Below, piece after piece: positions 11,826 to 25,774 of a stretch of 64,000 nt of DNA. Each line of letters begins with the position of its first letter. The stretch's first letter is position 1. Made by a program: the position numbers and the translations under genes. A model generated the notes under the pieces. That model searched no databases. It was not told where the DNA came from and saw only the letters and a list, made by a program, of their open reading frames with translations. Location of the stretch: contig CM073321.1 in NCBI GenBank assembly GCA_037043015.1, positions 4,918,001 to 4,982,000 of the forward strand, given 5' to 3'. This DNA is from Bryum argenteum (taxonomy: Eukaryota; Streptophyta; Bryopsida; Bryales; Bryaceae).

Positions 11826-14679
11826 ATAGCCTAGGTTTTCTTACATGATCTTGAATTCTATTCTTTTATTACGTATGTTTGAATAAGATAGTCCACTTTA
11901 CTATGTAAGATTCTTCATCGGTACATTAGAATTGCTTAATTTCTCTTCTTCTAGTTATTGAAAAGTTCGACATTAGTGTCTAATTATTAATACACCAATC
12001 GTTTGCTAGTTGAAGAGTGTACTCCTATCTCTCTCCGTTAGTCTTACTTTTGACTATTCAACTTCAGAGTGACTAGCAAGAGCTCTAACTTACACTTGTT
12101 AAGATAGTTTCTTGATAAAACCCCTCAACATTTGGTGACCATGCACAATTCAACTTAAAAACTACATCTCCTTTACTTTGTTGTCTACAAATCGCCCGAT
12201 CAAGAGGCGTCCATTGCCCATACGTAGAGATAATCTGAAGCAAACAAGTTGAGATAGGTAACATTATAAAACGTCTATGAACGATCTTAAATGTTTGGAG
12301 AACTAACCAAATAGAGAAGGTCGAGGAGGTTTTCAAGCGATATGCAAAGGCGTTACGTGGGAGAGATTTGTGGTACTAAAGAGCAATCAGACAACTCCTA
12401 TTAGACTAGCTACGACTAGGGTTATCTTATGCGACACTGTCGAACGTCTGACAGACACGACAAGAAAATAGAAATTCGCGTTTGGAGGTGGTACTATACA
12501 TATTTTAGTATGGTTGGACATTCCCGTCAAACTTGACGCTAGACAGACATGTCAATTTTGACAATTTACACAAACATTATCAGAAGTGTGTGATGTAAGA
12601 CAACACTCGTTACAACAGACCTCTGAACCGACTTCTATCTTATCTAATCCGGATCTAGATTTAGATGCAAGATAGCATGTTAGTAGATTTAAAAAGCAGT
12701 TAGATATGCAGTATGTCGGAACCATGTATATGTGCCACCGGCTCTCCACGGCCCCTTCAACTCACTACCAACCAACTTAACAATCATTTAGTAAACTGGG
12801 AACGGTCTAACTTGTAGACAACACTCAAGCAAACACCTGTAGATAGGTATCGGTCAGTAGAGGTTGACTCCACTTCAATCTACAACGTTAGACGACATAT
12901 TTTCTCTACGACTTCGTCGAACTAGTTAACTCTACGTGGCAATCCAGTTGACATCCAACCCCTCTAGGCTACATTCCTAACTAAGTGACCGGTCTAACCT
13001 GCCTGAGCAACCGTCCAGCATGTCAAGACACTCAGTTCGGCACAATGCCGACCCTCCCAACGAACTCCACGATCTGCAGTTGGGATAAACTAGACTCACG
13101 ACTTTCCTATCTTTTGTTTGACTAGGTCTGAATATCTAACTCTACAACTTCAAGACTTAACCTTAGTGGATACATTCAATCTCCGGCATTAAATTCTAGA
13201 CCTGGTTCCTCAAACCTTTAACGTAGTCAACTTGAAACCTCACACGATTACCAACATTCGTTGCCTAGTCGAGAGGATGTAGTCTCGAGCATGATCCATC
13301 ACATCCGTGACATATATAACACCTTTTAGAGAGAGTTCACCCTTTAGGTACTCCAATCACACTACTTAACATTTGGACTTATTTGCATCAGCCAAATAAC
13401 CTTAATATGGATTAGTCTCGAGTAATCTACTCAACCAACCTCCTTAGTTTGGTACTTGGAGGTACAGTTTAATCGGTTCAAGGTATACAACAGCAAATAG
13501 TTGGTATGTCAATCCACTTGACCTGAGACCAAGCATGGTTTATCCAGACCAAAACCCGGTCGGTACCCTAAATCTCAGTAAATCCAACAACGACAACCGG
13601 TCAGAACCTCAACTAACCGCAAGTCTACCTACCATCTATTCCTAAGTGACAACTGATGCTCACTATCAATTTATACCACCTATCTGTAGTACCTACAGCC
13701 ATTCAATCGACCTCTTCCGATTATACGTCTCCAATAGGTCAATAGGCTATATATATGGTGCCGCCAACACTATCTTACTTTGGTACCCGACCACAATCCT
13801 GCCAACTCGAAGAACTACACGGAAGCTTGTCGTCATGTCAACCTTTAAGGAAAGTAAATGTTCCATCACCCATATGAATCAATTTCCTTACATGCTTACT
13901 TTGAATGAGCGATAATAGATTGTGTTCACCACTTGGGTGAGATCTACTTGTGTTTAGTTTGGCAATTTTTCAAACAAAAGTGTTAATTCACTATTGTTGG
14001 TCGAATTACACTTGTGTGTAGTAGCTTTCCATTCAAAGGATTTTTGTATGTAGTGAGGTCAGGTTAATTATCGACGAGACCATTTCCGTTGTTTGAAATC
14101 AAGACCGTTGGCAATGATGACCCAACCATTTTAAGAGATTGTGTTTGCAGGTTGAACCTACAAGTTGTCCTTTCTTCCGCCATGAAGATTGTTGTAGTTC
14201 AACCTTGTTCTCACTTAACCACTTTAGAATTTTTTATAATGCTTTCCTGGGTCTGGAAGCCCATTCGGAAAATTAGGAGTGGACCGGGTGATGCCACCTA
14301 TTTAAGAATTGGCACGGGGTTCTTAAGTAATTACCACTTCCGAGACGTGCACCATCCCGGTAAGCGGCGGAGGACCATTTGCTTACAGTTGTATTCCTAA
14401 CTTCTATCTACCAAGCTTAGTAGAATGTTTCTTTAGAGACATCCTCACACAAAACTTATTATACACCAATTATTTAAGGTGGATAATGTAAGTGTGAATA
14501 TTGGAGCATTTCAGAGCATATAATGTTCAACAGAAGAACGACAAGTACTCCAAAGAATACTTCAATAATAGGGGTATTGCAAATACTAGCAGTATTGTTT
14601 GAGGTTGCGGAGTCGTGAAAGTTTGGAAGTCTAAAAGGTGGCGGATCATCGCTACCAAACTACAATACAAAATTCAATC
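11761..14679. other. Gene-free interval, possible decayed repeats
   Basis: A poly-T run lies at about 11791-11824. The rest, especially 12080-13900, is C-rich on the plus strand with many caac and cttgac words and no open frame over 103 codons. It may be an old retroelement, but I cannot identify any domain. Confidence 0.35.
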
Positions 14680-17640
14680 GACATAGTTAGACATTCTTTC
14701 AGATGTTTTTATAGACACCCTCTAAGTCATCCTTGCAGACATCATTATAGACATCTTGTAAGACATCCTTCTTGCCACCCAAACCGTAAACTCTAAATTG
14801 CCGCGGCGGCTCTACGAAGATGGCGCATGTAGAGAACTTCTTGCACCCTTACTTCATGCATTTTTTTTGCATTTCTGCCTGTGTTGCCCATGAATGTGCT
14901 ACTGCAACTTCAATCCTACAAAGCAAAGCGGAGGTGCATATCAAATGTAGATAAATTGACGAAATTTCAGTAAATTGGAGCTTAGGGTTTCAATTTCTCC
15001 ATACCTCGCCATCGCAACCTCCTTGTTTTGAATTGCTTTCTACTTCTCTTTATATACCTTCTCAACCACCTTCTTAGAATTTGATTGACTTCATTGCTTT
15101 TCTCTAACTGCGAGATACTACATCCACCATGTCTATAACGCACATCAAAGCCTCTTGTTTCCTCCATGTTTTCGGAAAGCTATAGAATGCACTAAGCTAC
15201 CGCTATTGAGTATTGTGACTACTTGAAAAGTGAGAGTCGTATTTTTTCACAATTGCCTTAGGTGTTTAAGAGTATGCACAGCCGACGCTAAGTATGTTCG
15301 ACACGTGGATTAGAGTTGCTTATTACTTATTCATACAATCATTTTTGCAGTCTAGGCGTGTCTTTAGACAACTGCGTAGACACCATTATAGACATCGTGG
15401 AAGACATCCATGTTGACACCGAAACCCTAAACCTTATACCCTAAATCCTAACTTAGAGCAACGGATCCTAAACCCTAAATGGGCGCGGCGGCTCTGGAAG
15501 AACAACGCAGGTACAGAAATTCTTGCATCCTCGCTTCATGCAAAATTTCCGCCTCTTTTGCCCATGATTGTGCTACTGCAGCTTCAATCCTACAAAGCAA
15601 AGTGGAGGTACGTATCGAATGTGGACAAATCGTCAAAATTTTAGTTGGAGCTTGGGGTTCCAGTTTCTCCATACCTCACCATCGCTGGCTCCTTCTTTTG
15701 ACTTGTTTTTTTCTTTTTCTTCATGCATCTTCTCAACCACCTTCTTAGAAGTAGACTCGCTTACTTCTTCTCTTCAACTGCAAGATACTACATCCACCAT
15801 GTCTATAACCCACATGAAAGCTTCTTGTTCTCTCCATGTTTTCTGGAAAACTATGGTATGCACTAAGCTAGGGCTTTTGAGTATTGTGGCTACCTAAAAA
15901 GTGAGAGTCTTAGCTTATCACAGTTGTCTTAGCTGTTTGAGAGTATGTGCAGTCGACGCTAAGTATGTTAGACACGTGGATTAGGGTTGCTTGTTTTTTA
16001 TTCGTACTCCCATTTTTGACGTCTAGAAATCTCTTTAGACATGTGTGTAGACATCTTTGGAGACATCTGCCGATGAAGAAGTTCTTCTATGGATCACATG
16101 GACAGAATTTAAGCATGATGAAAAGTAATCAGAAGATTCTAATAACTGATATAAAACAACCAAGTTTGGAGTTTGAAATGAAATAAGAATGAATTTGCTT
16201 TCATTGTATGAATAAGTACTATTTGAACATAAGGAGTATTGGAGAGACTAAAATATTGCGATGTTTTTGTGCACTCTATGCACATCATTCTAAAGTGCGG
16301 TGTATGGTGAAGTAAATTTGGAAACTAAAATCACATTATCTACATATAAAATTGAGTGTACAAGTAGATAATAGTTGTATATGAGTACATTACTTTGCGC
16401 AATTCCTTTTTTGTATAAGACATACTTCCAATGTACAAACCCATGCAGTGTACTTGATTGCTATATATGAATCTTCATTTTGGGTACAATGCATGATTTA
16501 TTTTATACTATCAAGATATAAGAATTTGATCCACGTATTCGAAATTCATCATGAGAATTTCTGCAGAAACTTGTAGACGCCGTCATTTTTATTCTCTATG
16601 TCTAAGTGCTGAAGGGCAACAAAATTGTTGAAGGTTCGTTCTTTCAGGATGTCTACAATGATGTCATCATGGATGTTCTAGGTTATAGCAGCAAAAATTT
16701 AAAAAATTGATGATAAAATGCAAGACAAGCAGTAGGATGTCGTGCATGACATCTTAATGAACATCTTTACGGACATCCAAGTCGACGTCGACAGCAACAT
16801 TTATGCGTGACTGTAGTTATAGTAAGTTAGACATCTTGTGAGACATACGCAGATGTAGTATAATTGGTCTAGTCGTCCGATGTGGAATCGTCAATGCCAT
16901 GTAGATAGAGCGCTGGAAATTTCTCTTTCCATGGATGTCCACGTGATTTTTGAGGATTAAATATCAGCAAAATCATGAATACTTAAAAAATCTATTTTTT
17001 GTCACTAATATTATTTTACAAATATTGAATAATATTAAATAATTATTCTCACATTTTCATATTAATAAAAAATAATATATTAATTTCAATATAGTATTTT
17101 GATATCATAATTCTTTTGAATAAATTTAAAGAGTACATCTTATATTTCAATTGAATTATAAACCTATATTTTAATATTATTTAAAAAATAGATGAATAAA
17201 AGAATTGTGAGAATACCCCAAAATCAATAATTCCAACATTGCCATGTTACGAGATGATTTTCTATTAGAAAAGGAGAAAACACTTTAAAAAGTGAAATTT
17301 TTTTTCACTCTTGGAAACCGCTGCCTATTGAGCTACTTTTTAATTATTAGGTCAGCATTTAATTCCACCTACCAGTAACCTTTAACCAATTCTTACCTCA
17401 ATGGACCAATATTCCTTGCTAGCGTAGCAAATTGATGTCAACGTTGATGTTGTGTAAGACATCTAAAAAACTCGGATGTGTTCACCAACATCTCTAGACA
17501 TTTACGTTGCAATGCTTGTCAAATCTCAAGTCATCTTATTAGACATGCTACAATTGTAGACGTCCTCTTAGACATCATAAAACATCCCAAGACATCCTAC
17601 AAGCTTCAAGACATTTGCTGAGACTTCAAATAAAACAAAA
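14680..17640. mobile_element. Decayed element marked by dispersed AGACATC motifs
   Basis: The word AGACATC, often as TAGACATCnTnTnAGACATCC, and its reverse GATGTCT recur in clusters at about 14688-14770, 15357-15415, 16030-16068, 16647-16860 and 17452-17630, and are rare elsewhere. Clustered short motifs of this kind resemble transposase-binding subterminal repeats of large DNA transposons. No transposase or terminal repeat is recognisable, so the class is inferred. Confidence 0.45.
14800..16020. repeat. Direct duplication, two units of about 550 bp
   Basis: Unit 1 (about 14800-15345) and unit 2 (about 15480-16020) align at an offset of about 670-680 bp. Shared stretches include cttcaatcctacaaagcaaa, ttctcaaccaccttcttaga and gatactacatccaccatgtc. 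Divergence is visible throughout, so the duplication is old. AGACATC clusters precede both units, and degenerate CCCTAAA words precede unit 2. Confidence 0.8.
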
Positions 17641-20600
17641 TTTACTTATAGTGTCACCGGACTTGAAGGCATCGTGGGCGAAAGGCTCTACCCATCCCAC
17701 GCTTTGGTAGTTAGCAGTGACTTAGAGGGGTTATCGTTGTTGGCCAATAGGGGGTAAGGCTATCGGAACACATGTTTTACCTTTGGCTTCCCTTATACAT
17801 TTATAACTGTGATAAATGCGTATGAGTGACTCGTTTATCGTTCTAGAGATTCTGTGAAGTAACCAAGACAAATTAGTACTATGACAACTAACTTTAAATC
17901 CGTTCTACCCTCAGATCTGTATTTTAACCTTGATTACCGAGGGTATCTTTTTGCAAGAGGAGATATACAAAGACTCTTTCCCTTATGTTTTATGTGACGG
18001 AAACCTCTACGACTAACTTTTCATCACACACTCAAACGACTCAGCATTCATTACCTCCTTGCAACTAATCCGCTGGAGCCGGATTAGCAGGTCACGCAGG
18101 AAGACCTGATTATGCTATCACCCTATCACAACGACAAACCCCAAGGGATCCGGATCTGGCTAGGGAACGGATACACGTATTCTGGTCACGTACTGCTTTT
18201 TACCCCTCCTTTGAGACTACAGTGGAATTCAACTCTGCCACAGTAGGAGGCCGGATAGTAGTCCGGCCTTGCCCACTTTACTCCCTGACTTCCCAGGCTG
18301 TGAAGTGTTTGCTAGAGGTGTTTCTCCTCTCAGCAATTCTAGACCGACTCAAGACACAAGGCACTCGCCAATACGCCTCATACGATTCCAACTCCACAAA
18401 TCCGATCCAACAAGGAATCCGGATTCTTAACTTCCAACTTATAACTCAAAGACAGTAGATGCAAACTTCAAAGCACTCAATCTTAAAAGGGAGACAAAAC
18501 AAGGATCACATTGATATGCGTTTAAGAAGTCTGTTGTTTGATTAACAAGCAAAGAATGAGGAGTGTCACAACTTTTACCTATAAGTACTCAGAGTCAAAA
18601 ACCTCTGAGATCTAAAACCCTAGCGGCCGCTTTTCTACCAGACCTATACTATGGAAAGCGGCTCGCTTTTCCAAAAAGATCCTACCTACTATCCTATTCC
18701 AGATTCCTAAGCCTAGGCCGGATTCTCAATCCGGATTCTTCAATCTGTCCTACTACCTCTTGCCACGTCCATTAACATCGTGTTTCGGTGGTACCGTGGT
18801 CGCTGAAATACGGCTTGTCCTATCCAATTTCCCTCCACAACCTCGTACTCCTCGTCAATCTTGTTCTTGATATCCCCCTCGCTTTTCAGCTCCTCTTTGT
18901 CTGAGATGGCGACGTGCATGTGAAGCTTTTAGGCTGCTGGCGACTTCTCACACTCCTCAACCAAAAGTTTCCGAGCCACGGGTGTTCTTGGCCGGAGAGT
19001 TGCCTAGGACAGGTGCTTTTGCCTCCTTTTGCCCTTGCCCTTGTGTCGCGAGTTACCGAACAAAGTAGGACCAAAAACACCCCATTTGACTTCTAATACC
19101 TAAGAAAAGGGTCCACCTATTTGGTAACGTTCCTCGGAGACTCTGTGAAGTGTGAAACAAGAGTCAACCGGTTAGAGACATCGGTGTTACGCTACAACGA
19201 CCAGAATATGTCCCACCGTGGTATATTACCCGCTATCCAGTTGACAAGAAAGGTCACTCTCGGCCCTCTAATCCGGTCGACCAAAAGCCAAAACCCCAAG
19301 ATAACCGGACTACTTCCTGATCCGGTTTTCCTTCCCTCGTCGGGAGTACTACAGGCCGGGTACTGAATCGTTATCAAAATGTTGATTTAATTTTAGCTCC
19401 GTAAGTCCTTGGAGGGATCCTTCCTGTTAATTTGTAGAGTGCGGAATTACTTCACTCTCTACCGGTTGATTTAGGTGATCAAAGTTTCACCGGTTTCTCT
19501 CTTTTACGCTTTTTAGTTCTTTTCTGGAGTTCGTCCCTTACAACTACTTCTGCCACCTGATTTTAGGGTCCAAATGGCACGTCACTTAAACAATCATCCG
19601 GTTCTCTCCCCCTCTCAAGTCCAATAGTGACTCGCAGTCAGGATTACAGTGAACAGTATCCCGCCGTTCAGTTCGCGGGATTTTAACGAGACTCACCGTG
19701 AAATTAACCGGATGCCAGGGGTTAGAGCCGAAACTTCCTCAATCGGACATTCCGTCCAAGAGGTCGGCTACCAGTTCGGTTTTACGCGCCGACGAGGTTC
19801 TTCTGCCCAACCGGAGTACAATACCAAGCTTACAATCAGTAGACACACAAAAACACCCAAAACTCTACCACTCAGACTTTTACAAATTTCACACAGTCTA
19901 ACAACCACTCACCGGGCGCTAACGCAACAACCCCCGGTTCTACGAGGGACTCCTGCTTCTACACCCGGATTCAGACTACACTTGAACAAGACAGCCCGAA
20001 AATCACATCAATACAACAAGAGTGCACAAGGTTGAGATGCAAGCTGAACCATTACTCACGAGGTGTAGAGGATACAAAAAGATCTAGGGTATTCCTCAGA
20101 ATTCCCGATAAATATTCACGGCTCCCGGATTTTCCGTAAACCCTCATTAGATCCTACATATCCGGAATCCAAGATTTCCGGAGTAAGTAGACTCGGCTAA
20201 GCATCTGCATTTTTCTCTACTTCCTAAATATCTTGTAGCACTACTCACGACCATCTAACTAAGTCGCGTACTCGTCCATTACTCGTCGAGTCGGGGTAGA
20301 AGGCGGCACATCCTTCTTTACAGATCCAGCTTCCTGGCTCTCCGGAATCGCGGGCGGTGGTCCATTCGTTGCTACTGTAGCCTATCCGATCTCAGCAGGT
20401 ACACTCGCACGGGTGGGGCTCCGGGTAGGAGTCCGAGCCTCTGCCTCCGTGGGCGTCAACTCCACGGAACAGTGCTCGTCTTCCGAGTTGGTATCCTCAG
20501 TCTCAGTTTGGCCACTTAGGCTGAGCAGCGCGGGTAGCACGTTCAGAGCCTCGCTCGACTCCTCCAGTCCAAAGGTCGCGTGCAGCCGTACAACAACTTG

Positions 20601-20700
20601 CCACATGTCGGCCGGCTCGTGAATCTGCACAACAGAGGTGACGACTTTGGTCGTCTCAAGAACCGGAGGGGTGTCGATGGTGAATTACCTGCTCCGGTTT
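17640..20700 (-). mobile_element. LTR-type retroelement relic, minus orientation
   Basis: About 17700-18760 is an inverted, diverged copy of about 27040-28000: both contain gactcaagacacaaggcact or its counterpart, aatccggattc runs, and an acttataggt/cctataagt TATA-like stretch. Right of it, minus-strand frames near 20382-20660 are acidic and Thr/Pro-rich (TPTRSPTRASVPAEIG), like a decayed gag. No pol domain is seen. Confidence 0.4.
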
Positions 20701-21190
20701 CTCCTCTTTGATACGTATGGGAAATGTAGAGGCGTGAGCGTAGAGTGGTGAGCGGTGAGCATAGAGCGGTGACGGGACAATTTTGACTATTTTATAACAT
20801 TTTTTTTACATTTTTACAAAGTAAAGTGCCCTATTACCACTTAATTTTGTATTGTATTATTTCTAAACGTCTATTTTTAGGGTTAAGGGTCCCTAATTCT
20901 GTGGTTTAGGGTCCTCTTTAAATGTTGGTCCCACCTCGCAGGAAGAATTCATTTGCATTGTCTTGAAGATTTTATGTGAATATATTGAAATTAGGGTTGA
21001 TGTCATCATATTAGTGAACGTGTGAAATGGCACAAGACTATTTAAAGGTTAAACTGAAAATATGTTTTAGGTAATTCTAAAAATTGTTTTTGGGTTTAAG
21101 GTTTGGGGATAAATTAGGGCTGATGTCATCATGAAAGTACAACAAAAATTCAATGAAAGCAAGGAACCCTAGAGAATCATACTACATCCT
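20701..21190. other. Gene-free interval
   Basis: AT-rich sequence with several tagggtt/ttaggg words and two copies of a gatgtcatcat-containing phrase (about 20998 and 21121). No gene seen. Confidence 0.4.
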
Positions 21191-21194
21191 TGGA

Positions 21195-21345
21195 TAGGTG
21201 CCTCTTATGTTACGCGCTGCTCACACAAGCCCGACGAGGGTCGAACTCGCACCTTCGGTATGCAAACATAGTGTCTTCCCATCCATCTTATGAGACTACA
21301 TGCAGTGTTGACATTCTAGGATTCGTCACTTTCGCCGCGTGCACT
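21195..21345 (-). repeat. tRNA-derived SINE-like piece
   Basis: On the minus strand, GCATACCGAAGGTGCGAGTT is followed by CGACCCTCGTCGGGC, matching a tRNA T-arm / polymerase III box B (GTTCGANCC type). No acceptor stem or full cloverleaf can be drawn, so I do not call a functional tRNA. A diverged partner lies inverted at 21535-21640. Confidence 0.5.
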
Positions 21346-21534
21346 TCACTCTGCAAATTCTTCTTGAGGACATAGCTCATGATTACATTCGTGAACAACT
21401 CGATTTGAGATTATTGAATACTGCGCATGTTGTGAAACAATAATGATAAAAGAAAAAATATAATATATAAATGGTAAAAGGTTATATAATTCAAAATTCC
21501 ATAATAGAAATTGTCTCATCATTTCATCTAATGA

Positions 21535-21640
21535 TGTGGACGATTTAGACATTACGATGGCATAGCGGAGGTCCGCGTTTGATCCCCATCGGGCTCGTTT
21601 GAGCATCGCGTTGCGCACAAGGCTGCTATCCTGAGCTAAT
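21535..21640 (+). repeat. tRNA-derived SINE-like piece, inverted partner
   Basis: The plus strand reads GCATAGCGGAGGTCCGCGTT then TGATCCCCATCGGGCTCGTT, aligning with the minus-strand piece at 21195-21345 over about 60 bp. Box B is degraded (GTTTGATCC). Confidence 0.48.
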
Positions 21641-24600
21641 AGATAAAAAATAAAAGCTCCTATAGACATTGACAAATATAGAGTAGCCATGACCTATAAA
21701 ACCTTGTATACGTTTTATAATTTTCAATGTCATTTGAAATAGTGAGGTGTGACAAGTTAATCCAACATATAGATCGATTACAGAATTCGACATTGAAATT
21801 GTTCAATACGATTGAAGATTTTGATACTAGCAAACACGCATATAGGTAAACGTAAGTCATATCAAAGTAACGACTGGTAGGGTAAGGCAACTCATGAGAG
21901 TTGGCCCTACATAGTCAACTCTGAAATAGTAAAAAAAAAATTAAACACACTACGATGAAGGTGAAGCACCATTAAAATGATGGTCACACCGATCTGCCTC
22001 TAAGTCGATGTGCGGTAGGTAATAGAACTCGCGTCAGCAAAGTTACTGACCATGTCATCCTCGTCAGGTATGATGGCGACTCCTGCGTATGCTTGCGCCA
22101 CCTGTCGTATATTGAACATCTTCACGAAATCCTTACAAGCATAGACCTTGATGGTAAAGTTATGGGTTTGCAATAAGCAATTTGAATTAAGAAAACGTAT
22201 TATTCAAATGAGAGAGATTAAATCAAGTACAATATTCGAAATATACCTCTCTTGCAATAGCGCCAGGTTTAACCAAAGGAAGGGGGTTATAGGCCCACCA
22301 CTCTCGCACAATCCGGAAATTGTAAGTTCTAGCATGATTGTGTAGGATGCGGTCAGTTTTGACGTCCTTGGAGTGCATAATAAGGATAGTTCGAAGGTCA
22401 GTCAAATGGTATGAGGCGAAGACAAACACAGACTCGAAGTGATACAAAGCACGTTTGTTCTAGACAGGAACTGCGTCCGGCGAGACACCAAGCACGGGCA
22501 AGTTTTCGGAATCGTCTGCAAAGATAAGGTCAATCCCGAGGTATTTGGGCTTTGTACTCCATCTTCTCGCAAGGGTAGTCCCTACCCTTTCCACTCTATG
22601 GATTAGACACAAAGTAGTTAGAAACCAAAAAAACATGATTGGGTAACTTCAGTAAGAAAGCAATCCATAGTTAGAGAGGGGTTTACCTTCTTGATGTGTT
22701 GAACCATAGCCTGAATAGCGTCTACCGAGCCTGCACCCTTTGTAGACTGCTCAACCAAGGCGGCCAAGTTTCATTTCTCAAGGAACATAGGGAGCGTCAC
22801 GGTAGTAGGAGAAGAGGAAGTACTACCGACATTTTGGGAATGACTATGGGACGCATGGGTCCATTAGATTGCGTCGGTCTATGTGACTGAGGGAATTCAC
22901 GAGGGGCTGAGGACGATGGAGGAGTAGATCCTAAATTCGAAACCCCACCCTCAGATGCTTGTGTCCACCCTCGAGCATGCCTTTGTGGTACAACTGCCTC
23001 CCTCTCTGAGGCAGCTGGACTTCTTACACTACGCCCACCGTTGTTGACAACCGTCCCTTGGGAAGCTTGTGTCATATCAACTTCTCTTCGAACTGCAATG
23101 TATACACAAGCGCACATGTTAGATAAATAACAAAGTACACGAGGAAAAGGAAACTTACATAATTTCAGTTTGCACAACCTGCAAGCTCGTCGGGAATGGG
23201 AACATCTCCATGCTCTCCCTCCTCGTCTTCGTCATTCCGTTCCACCTCCTCTTCTTCTTCATCCTCCTCTGGCTCAGGGGTAGGCTCTTTTTTTGCGACG
23301 TTTGCGGCTGCCACCTCCATTACCTCTACCTTTCAGTGCAGTCGGGGGGGGGGGTAGTGGAGCACTTGGAAGTATGCAGAAGTCGTCGTCATCATCATCA
23401 TCAACCTGTAGTGCCATAGGAGCGGCATCGACCGATTCCGCTATCTGCACAAGATGCTTCTCTTCCTTGTAAACATGGTGGGTTTGAGACTCTAGAAACC
23501 AACCACCAGTCAATAATATAGCCATCTTGAACCGCTGCCTTTGATCATTGGAAAAAATCAACATCGGTTTCTTCTTCAAGTACGAGACTTGGAACTCAGA
23601 TGGATAGCCGAGTGTAGCGAGACCACCCTTAGCAACGAGCTCTTGTTTGAGATATCTACAAGGAGTATAATCACTTAGAAACAGTTGGAAGAATTTGATG
23701 TTAAGAAAATTGACAAAACGAAATGGTGTGCTCGAACCTGAACATCAATTGCTTCTTAGTTTGAGCACCCCCGCCAATCTTGTCGATGTGGGAGCCTTTA
23801 ATGAACTAAGGGCTGGCTTTGGGCCCTACGCAAGCATCAAAAGCCTTATCCCATAAAAGAAGACGCCATTTTTCGATGTACTCTGCGGGCATGAAAATCG
23901 CGTCCAGGTTCGGGATGTGGGGATTCTCATGTTTGAAGAACTTGTCCACCTCCTTCTTAAGATACGTTGCTAACTGTGGTCAACGATTGAAGTTAGTAAA
24001 ATACAGTATAAATTGGTATGGACATAATGTGTAACGAATGTGATTGAGTAGAGAATAAGTACTTGCAACTACAGCGCTGCACGAGCAAGCCATGCCTCCA
24101 ACACCCTATCTTTCATCTTGACCGAATCCGGAAAGCGAATTCTACGTCGGAATGCCGGAGTGTTGTTCCACCAAAGAAGCCATATGGTTTTCACTTCCTT
24201 CAAAACGTTGGTGGTCTCGACCTTCTGGAGACGCCTCTGTGACATCTCGGGATCCTTGTGACGGCTATGATGAAGGTTGATCTACATCGAAATACAAGAA
24301 AGAGATGTAAAATTTATATAGAGGGGTGTGGACAAGGGAGCGAGAGAAAATACTAAGTTTGGTCGACAGAATACATACCCCTTGCTCAAATGCTTTTCCT
24401 AACTCTAGATTAGCAATGGCAAGCATTTTGTCAAGATCTTTTTGTCGGATTCATTTAATCTCAGCCTTGAGAGCCTCGTCCATGGCCGTCCAACCTCCTT
24501 GCGCTGTCCTCTCGTATACGAGAGTATCCTCATAGTACTGGGCTTGGGCTTTGTCGGCGACCTTAGCACATTGCCTTGAGACGATCAAGGAATGCATGTT

Positions 24601-25774
24601 AGACAAAGTAAAAGGCCTAGTTGAAAATGAATTCATAAAAAAGAAATTAATAATGACGCACCGTGTAGAGGAACTTGATGAAGACGTCTTTAGTCACAAA
24701 GTAGCAAGATTGCCTCAGCTTATGTCTTGCAGAGTAACAGTACTTCCAGTTCTCAGGAGAGATCAGGGGTTTCCATTCTTCTGTTAGCATCTTGCCAAAC
24801 TTGCGCATGCATTGCAATCTTGATGGCACGCTATCTTCGACATGATCATGCTCTGTGGACCTGTTCATGAAGTCAGTTCATAAAATATATATAGTGTGTG
24901 TATAATACACAATACTCAAAGAATATTATAAGAAATCACTCAGCAGTTGATGTCATTCATCGCGTCGATTAGTACTTTGTATTCTGCACATCCGTCAAGG
25001 ACAATGCAATCGACAAAGAAATACCAATCCAGATCATCTCTGTGCATTTACTCAATGTATTGCATCCAAGCAGTGACGCGATGATTCCCCTCGTAGACGT
25101 AGAATTATTTTCCACTGAATTGGCAAAGGTCCGGATCGGCTTGCAATAAGATTTCGAACCGATCATTTCCCGCTTTCTGTCAGGCCCTGTTTTTTCGATT
25201 GAGTGCTCAATATGTTTAAAATGCGCTTTAAGAATAAGTATAGTGTCTAGAATCCGACCTAAGTATGTGATAGGCTGTATAATATAAGGCAAATAAATTT
25301 AAACATTTATATGTAAACCTTAGAATGTAGTTTTGAATAAGAAGGACGGGTTCATGAACCCATACTCTGCACTCGAATAGGCGAGGACGTACTATCAGAA
25401 GCCGGAAATGGGTTAAAGACAGCGGCTGAAGGTCGGAGTGGGGGGAAAGGACAATTATCACGCGGAGTGCCAAAGACGGCTCCGTATGAGGTCATGATGG
25501 CGGACGGAAAGGTTATGATGGCCGGATACCAATCCGCCCTCTCTACAAAATGCGACCCGTCCGCTCTTGTCGTTACCTGCCTTCTCGCTTCCTGTCTTCT
25601 CGCCCTCTTGCGCTCTTGCTTTCTGCCTTCTTGCTTTCCGTCCTTTCGCTCCGATCCGGCCCCTTGGCCGATCTCAGCCGGGCCACTCGTTACTTTTTGT
25701 CTTTCTTCTTTCCGATGGCAGGATCGGCATCTGCTTCCGCTCCGGCGCAGGAGTAACACAAGATCTCGATTAAG

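Noticed and set aside
21210..21275. A tRNA gene
   Set aside because: Only a T-arm-like stretch is present; no acceptor stem or D-arm can be paired.
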